DNA of 64,000 nt, taken from Paralvinella palmiformis (taxonomy: Eukaryota; Annelida; Polychaeta; Terebellida; Alvinellidae). The translations under genes were made by a program, and so were the position numbers. Numbering within the stretch: position 1 is the first letter of the stretch; every line of letters begins with the position of its first letter. Where the stretch lies: the NCBI GenBank assembly GCA_025642065.1, contig JAODUP010000152.1, forward strand, positions 97,001 to 161,000. The letters are read 5' to 3'. Of the stretch, positions 11,740 to 24,369 are shown piece by piece. The notes under the pieces are model-generated. The model was not told the DNA's origin and did no database searches. It worked only from the letters and a program-made list of their open reading frames with translations.

Positions 11740-12972
11740 GCGGACAGAGTTTTTTTTCCCATATTATGAGTAATTAGGTTACACTGATATAGGAAATTTG
11801 TTAAATGTATAGCTATTATAATCCCGACGTGTCATTCGCAGTATCGGAGATCTGCCTGAAATCCGCTGTTCTCGACCATGGGTCAAATAGATCAAGTGGA
11901 TAGGCGCCTTAATTTAGATCCCACCACACCTAACTGCATATACTTAGGGACGCTAAATTAAGCGTGAATGAACGTTCCCTTAGTGATGAACGGAAACGTA
12001 TGAGGGTTAGCTGTTAGGTTCGAGTAAATCATAGTATTTACTCAGGTTTGAGACGATATTTCGTTCTAGTCCAGTAATAATCCATTGTGCGGTATTGTTA
12101 CTTTGTTTATATTTTAGTTAAATCGCTTCAGTGAGTCCATACTGAGTTAGTGTACATTCTCTTTGTTATGAACAAACTGTAATGTTTGTTAACACGCTGA
12201 GGGTATATATAAGGCTTGAATTTTCACTTAGGTTAGAGAAGAACTTCGACGCCAGACCAGTCGGACGTGTATTGATACATGATTCATATAGGTAGGATTT
12301 ATTCGAACCCAGAATAAAGCTGAGGTCAGCATCTGAGGTGTCGAAATGCTTTATATACAGGTTTCTTTTGGACCACAGAAAATTACTGTTGAATGTAAAC
12401 TGTGGTGTCAAAATAGTTTATGATATGTATGTAGCAAGTCACCATTGAACCACACGCACGTGTTGTTTGTTGCGAGCTGTGGTATCAAATGGTATGTTTT
12501 TTACATGCTTCCGCTTTTTGTACGTAGCCTGCATGTAGCCGCTTTCCTGTGGGCGTGACATATTTGTCGCGTACGAAAAGCGAATTAGCTGGTTCCCACA
12601 GGCTGATGAGTAGACCAGACACATGCTTAGGTATACGCACACATTTATCAATATGTGGAGGTATGGAACATTTTATTTTTAGATTAATGTATGTATAGTT
12701 GTATTTAGATTTATGGAGGTAGGTTTCGAAGGATGTTTAGATATGTTGATGCTCTGTGCCTGTTGCCTCTTACTATGTACCCTAAAACGCACATTGCCCG
12801 TGCCAGACATCTTATCTATTTCCATCCAGATTCCTTATTACACCAATGTAAGAAAGTTATGTCGTTGTTGCAACATGTTTGAGTTTATTAGCTTTGTTAT
12901 GTATAATGTAGAATCTATATTGTTGTCTTCTTATGCAACCTGATTTCGACTTGAATAGGTCGAAACCGGTCG
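11740..12972 (-). mobile_element. Penelope-like repeat, copy 1
   Basis: Its reverse complement matches 41240-42300 nearly end to end, and its start (12590-12955) matches 42385-42760 as a direct extra copy, the layout expected of tandem pseudo-LTRs. Inside is a conserved inverted pair cctgtggg/cccacagg about 50 bases apart. At 12939-12972 (+) lies a hairpin (ttcgac/gtcgaa) followed by GAAACCGGTC, resembling a decayed hammerhead ribozyme. No reverse transcriptase is present. The class assignment is inference from architecture. Confidence 0.55.
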
Positions 12973-13341
12973 TTGCTATTGGGTTGAGTCGTGTTATATC
13001 GCTGCTATTAGTATTAATCTGAATTTATTCTGATTTATGCTTATATTATTCATACATTATTCATACTGTGTATTAATATTTTATTTCTCCATTTTAGGTT
13101 TAATCTTTCTTGGCCGTAGTGTTCGACACAAAGCCTGGTTTTGTTTTAATCATAGTTTCTTTTTTTATATTTAGATTATCCTCTTTTGGATTATTTTAGA
13201 AATTAGTTTTTTCTTTCATTTTTCTCTAATTTTACCGGTAATTAATTATACCTACAATTAAATATTTAAAAAAAATCAGTTTGGAGTTAATTGTTGTTTG
13301 AATGAAAGTATAACACCTGTGCCAGCGCCTTAACTATCTTT

Positions 13342-13463
<122 letters not shown>

Positions 13464-13495
13464 AAATGCTAGTAATCTTAAATACACATATAATT

Positions 13496-13529
<34 letters not shown>

Positions 13530-13532
<3 letters not shown>

Positions 13533-14470
13533 CCACAAATTATCTAATAACCCTTTTCATCATCTTAGTAATATTATAAAGAATATGAAGAAGAAAAAAC
13601 GAGATCCAAAGATAGCCAACAGGTCACCATTATTCAACTTGGACCATCCCCTGACAATCAATGGCTACTGGAGGGAACGAAATGCCATATAGGCATTATT
13701 CCAGATTATTTCCCGCTTATAAATTGCATGTATTAGGTGGAGAGATGGACATCGATTACTTTCCCGATACATTTCTATATTGAACTAATACGCCGAGGTC
13801 ACGAAATGTATCCGATAAAATCTTCCATTTATCTGCTACATCATGATGTCTGATGGACATAGATTACTGTTTGTGACAAGTTACATACACAGTCTTCCTA
13901 TCTAACTCACACTTTGTCATATTTCTCCTATTGCCTTTTCGCCTATTTTTCTATTTATTCTATTTCTATTTCTCTGATTTCTTTCTCTCCGAATCCTATT
14001 TTTTTTCATTATGACAATTTGACCTCTTCATTGACCTACTTTGTGTTTGGCTAGGTCTAGCTAGGTCTCGGCTGGCTTAATGTAATATTTTATGTAAACT
14101 ATTCTATTTATTATGTCTAAATGTTATTAGAGAGACATCTTTTCATTTTTGTTCTTGTTTCATTTCTGCTATTATAATTTACATTGCCCCCCCCCCCTTC
14201 CACGATTATGAATAATAATAAATATCCTTCTATAAGCAATTCCTCAGTGCTTGCTGCAAGTGGCAATATCGTAATACTGATGTTCTATCATAACGTAACA
14301 TAACATATCATAACATAACTGAGTCGATATTAAATAATCCATGATATGTCTACGTGAATGCTATTTTCTGCCTAATTTCAATATGGTTTATGCAAAATTT
14401 CCTTGAAGACACAAATCATCTCTTAGCAGACATAATGTGATCTTTTCTCATCTCCTCTTGTTTCATTTTA
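13530..14470. other. Intergenic; nothing recognised
   Basis: AT-rich sequence with a C9 run near 14187. No coding frame, SINE or conserved block was identified. Confidence 0.5.
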
Positions 14471-14474
14471 TATT

Positions 14475-14545
<71 letters not shown>

Positions 14546-14546
14546 T
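14475..14546. repeat. (GCAC)n tetranucleotide array
   Basis: About 17 perfect cgca units. It is CpG rich and isolated in AT-rich DNA. Confidence 0.97.
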
Positions 14547-15170
14547 AGGATTCCGTCACCATTTGAAAACTCCCCTTTTCACACTCGCTTATCATTCCTA
14601 AGTGTCCTTGCCATCTGATCATTGTTGATGAACTTTACATCATACCCGGACTATGAGATTGTCCAACTCCTACACTAGGTGTGCCACTGAGCTCGATTCT
14701 TTTCCAGGATATTGGCGCTGTAGAAGTTTTGCCATTATTATTATTACTCTATAAGCTGAAAAAGAATTAAAACTAGTACTTTATGGACTTAAAAGTATCC
14801 AGTTTGTTCAAGGATCATGATCGTGTATAGCTATGCCCATATTATGGTGCTGTATGTGTTGTGTGTTCATCAGTATGATATAAAAGAAAGCTTGGTTGAC
14901 AAACAGTAGGGGGGAGGGGGGTTCAGTTGTTAGAATACTTCAGTAAGATGTGACGACTTATTTTGGGAGTGAGTTACCTAACGATTTACACAGGATATTA
15001 AAGAATGTGTTTTCTAACTCTATTAATAAGTCACCTCTGTATTATACAAGAAAAACGACTAATTTAGGATAAAGCTTTTGGTTTCACGTTATAGATTATA
15101 TTAACATTTTAAGGTAAACTATTAACGTTTGAAATAAGAATGCTATCAATTATCACACACCTAGTATATA

Positions 15171-15282
15171 CTGTAGATCGGCAAATGTTGACGATCGTTT
15201 TAATTTGGCGAATTTATCGAATTGCAAAAACAATCGCCAAATTAAAACTATCATCAACATCTGGCGATCATGCGATCTACAG
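15171..15282. mobile_element. Small hairpin MITE
   Basis: The ends ctgtagatcg and cgatctacag are inverted. The inner blocks gttttaatttggcga and tcgccaaattaaaac are also exact reverse complements, so almost the whole 112 bp folds back. Related fragments (aatttgccaacttaaaatgtcgcca) occur near 15870-15945. No transposase. Confidence 0.65.
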
Positions 15283-16014
15283 ACTAAGATACCATCAAAT
15301 TATTTATATTTAGTATTATAAATATTTATTTCACAGCAAAAGCATTGAACTTTATCAACGTTAAAATGTAAATGTCAAATCAGTTGAACGCATCCACTAT
15401 TATGTATCATGGGATGTGATTGGCTAGCTCTCTAGATACAATCATCCTTTGAAAGGTGCATTACCAAAAAACACCTAATTATGATAATCATTTATTGACA
15501 ACATTTTAATAATATAAAATTACCAAATAATATCCTATTGGCATGTAGTTTATTTAAACTATCGTAAGAGAGAGCCACGGTGATCGTATATTTACAATAC
15601 AACACTCAATATTCACACGGAAGCTAATTAAACGACACACTAAACATTTAAAGTTATGGTGACATAATGGTGACACTTTCTAAGAATGTTTGTAATGAAC
15701 TGTGATAGCTTAAGTGGATTACTGATCATTCATCATTCATGCCCCATATGACTTAGGTGTCGGTGTGATTTAAAGGTGTGATTTGAGACCATATTCGTGA
15801 ATTTACACAAATAATTTATATTAATTTATATTACAGATAAAATGACGAAATTCGATAATTTTAGAACCAAGAATTTGCCAACTTAAAATGTCGCCATCTT
15901 GTCCAGATTTTCAATTGGCCAACTTAATACGTCATTTGGCGATTCACAGTAATTATATGTATGCATAAATGTACATCTCATATATATATATATATATATA
16001 TATGTATATGTGTA

Positions 16015-16215
16015 TGTTTTAGAATACATATAGAGAGGCAACAGTCACAGAGCATCAACATATCTAAATATCCTTCGAGACCTACCTCCATGTATGTGTA
16101 TAACTAAGCATGTGTCTGGTCTACTCATCAGCCTGTGGGTACCACCTAATTCGCTTTTCATACGCGACAAATATGTCACGTCCACAGGAAAGCGGTCACA
16201 TGCAGGCTACGTGCG
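16015..16215 (+). mobile_element. Penelope-like repeat fragment
   Basis: Matches 41250-41510 (+) with an internal deletion at ctccat|gtatgtg. The inverted pair cctgtggg/tccacagg keeps pairing through a G-T wobble. It ends in a GT microsatellite. Confidence 0.75.
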
Positions 16216-16799
16216 TGCGTGTGTGTGTGTGTGTGAGGGCAAAAGTAAAAAAATAACTAAAAACAGAACATGCCATACTTATGGAAAACTTTATTTTAAG
16301 CATTGCGTATAGCTTTAACGTTTCATTGTGCATTAATTTTATCGTCAATGAAGCATATTTATGATATAATCTGAATTTGTTTAAAGCCACATGCAGTATA
16401 TCGTATTTGTCTTAATGGCAGACGTTATGATTCTAGATAGTCGTCAAAATATATTTTGAAAATCGTCTTAGCTCTGTTCATGTGAAAACCACCACTATTA
16501 GTATGAAATATCGACAACAAAGACTCCGTGCGTATTGAACGTAATACATATTCATTATAATTTCAAGTTATACCTAAATCCATGATCAGCAAATTCTCAC
16601 TGAAAGACCATACATTCGAGAGCCTTATGTTCATACGAATGAACTCCAAGTAGTATGTCTCTATTAAAGTTAACAATATGTGAATCAATATGACTATACA
16701 AATGTTATAACTAAAAATGAATAAACCTGACAATATTTACCTGTCTTGTCTTTTCTTGCACACAAAAATATACACCCAATTACAACATACACTGCACAG

Positions 16800-17155
16800 A
16801 AAATGTAACTGTAAATGTATCTAGATACATTTGGAATGTAACTAATGTATCTAGATACATTCATAAGTAATGTATCTAGATACCTAACCGTATCTAGAGG
16901 GTGCGCCTCCGTGGTCTAGCGGTAGCGTGCTGGACCACAGATCACTACCACCCATATCTGAAGGTTGTTTCGTCTTTCGCTTCGCCTCATTACCTTTGGA
17001 GGTCGCTCGGCCCATTTAACCTACCTTGTGCACAAAAGTGGCCGTAAAACATCAATCAACATCAATCATCATCAATCATCTAACTGTATATAGATACATT
17101 TGCAATGTAACTGTAACTTATCTAGATACATTTGAAATGTATCTGCCCCATGTCT
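16800..17155. repeat. Palindromic minisatellite based on TGTATCTAGATACATT
   Basis: At least five copies of the self-complementary core tgtatctagataca lie in an irregular array with spacers like tggaatgtaact. An S1 SINE splits the array at 16884-17094. Confidence 0.85.
16884..17094 (+). mobile_element. S1 SINE inserted in the minisatellite; B box deleted
   Basis: The tRNA head keeps the A box (ggtctagcggtagcg) but the sequence jumps from accaccc to atatctgaagg, removing the B box present in sister copies. Body and (ATC)n tail are intact. Imperfect target duplications ctaaccgtatctaga (16884) and ctaactgtatataga (17080) flank it. Confidence 0.88.
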
Positions 17156-17159
17156 GGTC

Positions 17160-17572
17160 GTCATACTTTCTTTCATATAATATAATATAAAATAGTTGTA
17201 TTTTATATAGCGCTTTATTCAACCGGAATTGCTCAAAGACGCTTAACATTTAAAAAACAATTAAAACATATTCTGAGGTCATATAGATCAAATACATTTC
17301 ATACATAATAAACTGGCTTAATAATATAAATACGTCAATTTAAATAAATGGGTTTTAAGAACCTTATAAACTATGTCTCCAATTGCTGCGAGTGTTATAT
17401 GGTTTGGCAACTCGTTCCACTGCCTGGGAGCTGATGTTCGTCGGAAGGATCTCTCTCCGTACATTGCTGTATGGCTTCTTGGTACCCTCAAAAATGAATA
17501 GGACTCAGATCGGAGCATTCTCACTGGTATATATATTTGCGATCAGATCGCTTAGATATAGTGGTGCTGTTG
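17160..17572 (-). mobile_element. LINE 3' end (ORF2 C-terminus and tail)
   Basis: Minus-strand frames read APLYLSDLI, then after a frameshift near 17515 LRSESYSFLRVPRSHTAMYG, SAPRQWNELPNHI and FKLTYL. These are the usual C-terminal motifs of LINE reverse-transcriptase proteins. The 3' tail contains aaagcgctatataaaatac, as in many LINE tails. It is a 5'-truncated pseudogene. Confidence 0.8.
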
Positions 17573-17574
17573 TA

Positions 17575-19145
17575 ATCATCATTGAACGATCATCAGGATC
17601 TACAGAACTAACGACCACAGCACTGTTTGAGCTAAATGTAGTGATTCTGAATCCTCCCAGTTTACACGCAGTTTTCAAGCCTGAGTTCATTTTGTTGAGA
17701 ACAACTTTCAAACAGTCAGCTGGTTGTGTCAGCAACAGTTGCATTAATACGGCGCTTAGCATAATTGGCAATGATTGGTGAAGAAGATATTCCAAAGAGG
17801 TAAACGATCATGGCGTACTCCTCTGGATCTTGTTATAAGATTCCATGTGACCACCAGAGAAACATGAGGAAACTTTGGATTTGCAGTGGTGTGACAAGTA
17901 CAACACTCGGTTACTAAATCATCAAGTGTAAGCTTCTTGCATATCCATACTGAAGAAGATTACAAGAAATATAGTATAATCGTTGGGGTAGGTATCACTG
18001 GCAATCATATTTTTCAGTTTCTTGCTGGCACGTTTCAAAGCTTGTTTACAATTGAAAGGCATGGTTAAGTCGGACATTCTGATAGGCAACGGTAGTATAT
18101 AGCGGCCATCTGCATACCAATTACCAGACTCAATATTTCGCTGCAAATGGTCCATCTCCTAAAGCTGATATAACTTTAATAGGTTAGAAAGCCTTGGCAC
18201 AATCACTACCAATTAACAATACAACTGAAACACTAGGTAAGCATTTTACTTGTGGCCGAGTTAAGATATATCAATTTGGAAAGAACATCTGGTTTCGGAA
18301 TTTGAGACTGATCTATTGGAATAGCGACTCGGAAGCGATATTTAGCTAGAACAATCAGAGCTTGATGTGTTTGGACAGAATCATCTGGCTTGTCGACATA
18401 TATTTTCTTTAGTGGCTGATAATTATGTTGGATCTCACCAGTTAGCACACGTTATCCATATGAAGAGAAGTAGGGTGATTCTTTTGATATTCTTGTTTAA
18501 GTAGCCTCTCGATGAGTGATTCGTTTCAAAACATGCAAAGGAGGCTTCTTACTCTTGAGAAAATATCGAAGTTTATCTACTGATTTCTTAAGGGATATAT
18601 AACAGTCGTCCATATCATGTGATGATTTGCAACATAGAAGACATTTCTGCTTGGTTGTGTTACCTGGCTTTGTAGTTGAGATACCAGATACACCTGATTG
18701 ATCATTCAAAATGGCTACAAAGATCCTTTATGTAACTGGTGATTTACCTTTAGCAGCAACTCTATTGTAAGCGTTTCCAGAACACTTTCTTGTAGCCATC
18801 TTACAAAAGTTAGGATCATTAGCAGAATCAGATGCGGTTTTTATAAAATATTTTAGATCCGGAAATTGTAGAATGCGACCTTCCTGTGCTTTGATATGTA
18901 TAACATTCCCTCTTCATTTATTCAGAAAGATTCCAGGTAATTTGGAAATTATCGTTTGCAGATTTGGTTGGTAATTAAGGACTGAAATCGGATATATTAT
19001 GCATGGCATTGAGACACTTGTTGAGGAAAGTAGCAAAATTCTTGAGAGCTAATCTATCATCATGCTTTGTCTCTGAATTCCTTATTCAGGACATGTCCAG
19101 CCATTAAGTGTCCCAGTAATGGATCCATGTGAAGACATCCAGCGA
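17575..19145 (-). mobile_element. Decayed BEL/Pao LTR-retrotransposon internal region
   Basis: Reading down the minus strand: gag-like pieces (18700-19140), a CX2CX4HX4C zinc knuckle (CLLCCKSSHDMDDC, about 18610-18650), then WYADGRYILPLPIR (about 18100), a reverse-transcriptase-like FGISSSPIIANYA (about 17770-17810) and KLGGFRITTFSSNS (about 17650). The motif order fits the BEL/Pao family. Stops and frameshifts break every domain. No LTR was found, and the left end is joined to a LINE tail. It is not functional. Confidence 0.75.
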
Positions 19146-19209
19146 TGACACTTTTAGCTTCTCTTACAAGGTACTAGTCTAGAGAGCATAATCGGTCGAA
19201 CTTACTGTT

Positions 19210-19806
19210 TTTTTTGTGTTTTTTTTTTGGGGGGGAGATGATCCTTGTAACAAATGCTATAGTAAAAGTATTATATTTGCTTGGAACCCCAGAAAATAAT
19301 CCTGTATGTCTGGTTGTGGTAGTGTTACTGTGGCCACCAAGCCTCGCAGAGATGTTAGGCATATGACGCAACGCGGAGCTAATGCATCCAAGTTGGCTGT
19401 TTCTCTGTATTGTGGTGAGTGTGGCCGTTAGTTTGTTTTGTTGGTCGAAATCTAGGTTTTCTGGTATCTTGATGAATGGTTCTTGTCAAATCAAGGCTGT
19501 GATCTTTGACTGGATCATTTATAACATAATTAGCATGACTATGAGTGGGAATTTAAGTAATATTATCATGATTAGCGTGAAACATGTTAGCAATGGGACC
19601 AATAGTCATTAGACATACATGGGTTATCATAAATAGTATTATTTTAATTTTTTAAAGTGTGTTTCTGTGTCTAACTCTTGTAAAGATACTTGTTACACCT
19701 GACTAATGTTGATTTGATCTTAAAATCAACAGTTTGCTGGGTGATATATTAGAAGAAAACGACTAGTAGATCTTATTCAATCGTTTGAACAACACTGACA
19801 TGTATG

Positions 19807-19861
<55 letters not shown>

Positions 19862-20840
19862 GTGCTGCAACAATATACTAAACCAATAACAAACTGTTAA
19901 ATTACTTTAAGCATCTTATGTATTTTAACTTGATGAATAAACTGCGCTGTTAAAATTGAGAGATCGAATTCAGTTAATTCCTGCCTTTCTGCAATCTTTC
20001 GGCCAGCAATAAAACTCTTCGTTTTGATAACCTAACGTTTCTAGGTAGTAACCATGTTGCTAACTGGCCAAGTTATGACACTTTTATTACCGATAAACAT
20101 ATTAATCAACCTTTCCACTTGTTATTATTTATTAGTTGTCCATAAATATCGATTGAGTGACATTTTGTTAATACTGTTGACATTTTTTGACTTTAATGCT
20201 GAGTTCGATTCACGACAGAAACATATAAAATATAGTGATTTGTAACATGTACATATGCCAAAGTGAATGGAACGTAGCTTCGCTCACGAGAGCAATTAAT
20301 ATGTTTCAGTTACTGGCACTCAGCTTTTCTCAAAGATAATATTAGTACGGTAAGTTGAATATGGTTTCTATATTTAATGACTGTTGAGTGTTGTGTGTAT
20401 GGGGACATCTAACGTTTTCCTTGAAACTATACAAAAATGTTAGTCTTTTATCCTTATATTATTGCAAATAAATATTTCGTTTATAAGAAATACACATCAG
20501 CGGGCCTACATTATACAATGTTCAACGTTGTATGTTAGCCATCGCTATGGTGCAATGCAGTTTCTAATGTTTTGATTACTTGTACTTGATGAAAATCTCC
20601 CTGACTTGATTTGGTATTACCTAACTAATAGGAGGGAAATATATGCAATAATGTACTACTTAGCATGGCCTTTTATGACACTCAGATCTATTCTGACAAC
20701 AAGTATAAGAACTATATGGCCAGATGAATGAGTTAAACTCGACAATTGATGAGATCAGTAAAATTTAATTTAATGATGACAACTGATAGATAAATTCCTT
20801 AAAAGCCAATGTTACTAATAGCTGAGGATATAATGATTTT
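19210..20840. other. Intergenic; long (AT)n, no gene recognised
   Basis: Contains T and G homopolymers at 19207-19238 and an (AT)n run at 19815-19858. The first 400 bases could be further decayed gag sequence of the neighbouring element, but no motif confirms it. Confidence 0.4.
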
Positions 20841-20849
20841 CCTACCTCA

Positions 20850-20853
20850 TATG

Positions 20854-20910
<57 letters not shown>

Positions 20911-20957
20911 ATATCTATCTAAGTTGTGTATGCATACACCATAAATACACACACCAA

Positions 20958-21010
<53 letters not shown>
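20850..21010. repeat. (ATCT)n and (TA)n microsatellites
   Basis: About 17 ATCT units at 20852-20921 with one interruption, then (TA)n at 20960-21009. Confidence 0.95.
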
Positions 21011-21011
<1 letters not shown>

Positions 21012-21526
21012 CAATCAATATTCATAAACTAAGAAACTTAGACAACTAATATGATATTATAACTAACTAAAGATTATCTCAAATGACAGTATTTGGAGGA
21101 TATTATAGAACTTAATAATATATAAAGGAATGCAGTTATCATTAAATGAGGTATAAATTAATAACAAATTAGAGTTCCTCACTTGATAGAGTTACCGTCT
21201 TCTTCTTAGTGAATGTGATTATCATAAGGTCATAACGATCCACGAACCGTGACTTCTATCACAAAGTACCTAGTGTGTTATTTAATAGGAAGTATGTCCA
21301 TAACAATAAGGTAATTATATTTCACCAACTACAAACACAACTCTTCAACCTATTTAACGTATTTAATAGAACTGTTATTTTTTCAAGCTAAGAAATAATA
21401 TTTAAATAATTAATGATTTCCTTGTTTCTAATGTTGGGAGTTAATGACACTAATCATTTAATGATTAAAATGAAATCTTCTCCTTCGTTGAATACTGCTT
21501 TGATAATCGCTTTTTATTATAGGGTT

Positions 21527-22629
21527 ATGTTGAGCTGTGGTGTTCTACTTACAATCTCCTGGATAACTATTGATACAAAAAGGCGTCTTCATACTGAACT
21601 TTATCTTCGTAAGTCTGGTTTATTTTATTCAGGGGAGGTTTGTATGTGATACTTTGTTGTGATCTTACCTGTGGTCAGTTTACTAGCCTACTTATTTAAA
21701 ACAAATCACACAATTAATTGTTACACGACATAAATGAATCAAGATATTCAACACCATTTTAACGACATGTTAATATATTTACAGAACCGTGGCATACCAT
21801 TTTTAGGAAGAATTGTTCTATGGCCCTCAGGTTGCAGGAACTGGATATGATCTGCAGGAAATATGGCTGGTCAACTGGATTTGATAAGGATAAAATTGAG
21901 AACTACCAGAGAATTATAGTCGACGAGAAAAATAAAGTTCTTTATTGCTCCATCCCAAAGGTTGCATGCAGTTCATTTAAGACATTTGTTCTAAAAGCAG
22001 CTACGGGCATAAATAATACACACTTTCATGTGAATCATAAAGACCAACTTCGAAGAGTAGGCCTGAAATACTTGATCGATTATGATCCAAAGGACAGAGA
22101 AATTAAATTAACCACTTATTTTAAATTTATTATCGTCAGACATCCATTTGATAGGCTCATTTCAGCTTATCAAAACAAGTTCTCGAGTCGAACCAAATGT
22201 TTAAAACGTTATCAAAAGTTAACAAAGAAAATATTCAAGGAGAATTCTACAGCTGACAAATATGGTGGAATAAAACCGACATTCGACCAGTTTCTTTATT
22301 TGGTTGTCAAATATCACGAGACGAGATTCAAAAATAGACACTGGTTGAGTTATTATGAACATTGCAATCCATGTAACATTAAATATGATTATATAATCAA
22401 ATTCGAAACAATTGAACATGACTTGAAACCATTTTTCCAAAACTATTTTAAATCAAATGAGCAGCAAGACATTATAAGAAGACATATTGGACGAAGCAAT
22501 ATCACAGATAAATTAAGAGAAGTGACAAGAAGATTTTCCGCTTTAGATCAAAATATTGTTAAGAAGCTTTTGAAAATCTATGAAAAGGATTTTTTGTTGT
22601 TTAGTTATTCATGGGGTAGTGAAGTTTAA
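21527..22629 (+). CDS. Carbohydrate sulfotransferase (Golgi type II, Sulfotransfer_2-like)
   Basis: It transfers sulfate from PAPS to a glycan, as in the chondroitin/dermatan/HNK-1 sulfotransferase group. Proposed exons are 21527-21608 and 21785-22629. The donor cttc|gtaagt and acceptor atttacag join in phase as a CAA codon, giving 308 residues. The PAPS 5'-phosphosulfate loop is CSIPKVACSSFK (about 82-93) and the 3'-phosphate site VRHPFDRLISAY (about 145-156). Family marks HWLSYYEHCNPCNIKYDYI and FLLFSYSW follow. The N-terminus has a short hydrophobic stretch (LSCGVLLTISWITI). If the acceptor at 21521 is not used, in-frame ATGs at 21461 or 21470 would add about 20 residues and a longer anchor, so the start is uncertain. 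AATAAA is at 23163. The exact acceptor glycan cannot be read. Confidence 0.87.
21785..22629 (+). CDS. Sulfotransferase catalytic exon
   Basis: Single terminal exon carrying the whole catalytic domain. The frame is open back to the acceptor at 21784, so the ATG at 21820 is internal rather than the start. Confidence 0.9.
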
Positions 22630-22801
22630 TGGAAAATGGCTTGAATGCTGCTAAATTTAATGAATAACATGACGCCGATTTATCCAAAGTTTATGCTTTG
22701 CTGTTATGTTGTGTTGTTCCTTTTGGTATACTTCTGTTCCTATTCGATGTTCGTTCGCAGAGAGTACGTGTTATTGAATTACGCTTACGTTGCTCAATGT
22801 C

Positions 22802-22803
<2 letters not shown>

Positions 22804-22856
<53 letters not shown>
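22804..22856. repeat. (TA)n microsatellite
   Basis: About 52 bases of alternating AT in the sulfotransferase 3' region. Confidence 0.95.
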
Positions 22857-22859
<3 letters not shown>

Positions 22860-23169
22860 TATTTTGTTCACGTTATGTTTTTGTGTCAAATTATATGATA
22901 TTAATTTTGAAAGTATATTTACATATTAAGCTACGGATATGGCGAGAGTGGATTTTACATAATAAGCATCTAGGCCAATATAACTGTTTTATGGAATATT
23001 TCAAAAGTCGGCTCTAGAACATTCCAATTTTGTTAAGCCTTCCGGTATGTCTTATTTAATGTTGACACTCGTCCATTCGATGATACTAGTATAAAAAGGA
23101 TGAACCAGAATTGCATAGTGTTATGTTGGCCGCGATAATTACACGCAGACTTGTTTTTACTTAATAAAA

Positions 23170-24302
23170 TTAGTTATTGGTTATGTTTATCCTTCAATGA
23201 TTTGTGCTGAACACTTTGAATGAACTATACAATGGATATATGAAATAACAGCGATGGAATCCAATCAATTTGCGCATGTTCATTTCCCAAATAATTATTA
23301 TATTATTGCACTTAATGCCAAATTATATAGGATTATTTGCAATGAAAGTGATTAAATGTTTAGTTAGTAAATATGTTTTGTGTACGCGTATTATCAGTGT
23401 ATCCTAGTGATTTATTGCAACGGATGTGTTATAAAGGTAAGCCGAATGAAATGCATTCCCAGTGTTACTTCGCTGAGCTTCAAGAACAAATATCCAGTTT
23501 GCACCTGATTATTAATGAACATGTTGTGTTTTGACAATCAAAATATATATACCATATTTGCTTATGATGTGACTTCCAATATACACAGTTACTTCGCTTC
23601 CTTGATAATCGAGCCATATCATATAGTTTAGGAATTAAAATGTTTTCCTAATTTATTATTACAGTATATTTGGTCAGCTACCCTGATTTTGTCGTTCGTC
23701 TGTATTTGAAATAATCTGTAAACATGCCGCGAAGAGGTTTTTAATTCAATAGCATTTTCTCTCCTAAAGTATTGTTTTCTGTTTTTCTTCGTTTCATCCA
23801 TTGAACGTATGGCATTTCGCACAGATGGGTTACTGCATTAATTTCCCATTATTGCAGTTTATAACCTTTAAAATATTTGTAAATTTGTTATCGATTTTGC
23901 ATATATCTTTTCGTCTTTCTTCGACGATATATTTATGTATTTATTTTATGTGAAACATGTTGATGACGCTAAAGGTTTGGCTACTTAATAGAATAATGTT
24001 AGAAGTGAGCCATTTGTGGAATTCAATATTTTCTAATGTATTCCTAATGGCTTGGGGGTGTAGTTTGTCCTTATCATGACTAAATTTAATTCGAATCCAT
24101 TGACGCCATGGTTCGAGCGCTGGCCAGAAAACCTTCAAAATATTGGCTCGAATTCGGCTCCTACCTCTGTTTGTACGATTTGTTTCCTTAAAGAGTCTCT
24201 CCTTGTTATGTTTATGCCTCTAAATAAAAAGAACAATTATAGATACGATCATATTTATTTCACGTTTTTGCATTGTCGCATAGTTACTGAAATCCGAGGC
24301 AC

Positions 24303-24337
<35 letters not shown>

Positions 24338-24360
24338 TTATTAATAGGATTGAATTTTGA
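23170..24360. other. Intergenic; unassigned frames and an (AAT)n run
   Basis: Broken minus-strand frames at 23628-24138 have some protein-like composition, but no motif was recognised. (AAT)n lies at 24302-24336. Confidence 0.4.
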
Positions 24361-24369
24361 ACTATGTAT

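Noticed and set aside
12600..12620. CTGATGA in the repeat as an active hammerhead core
   Set aside because: No GAAA box follows at a suitable distance on that strand and stem II cannot be formed.
20054..20245. Hydrophobic 63-residue frame upstream of the sulfotransferase
   Set aside because: AT-rich chance hydrophobicity; no splice signal links it to the sulfotransferase exons.
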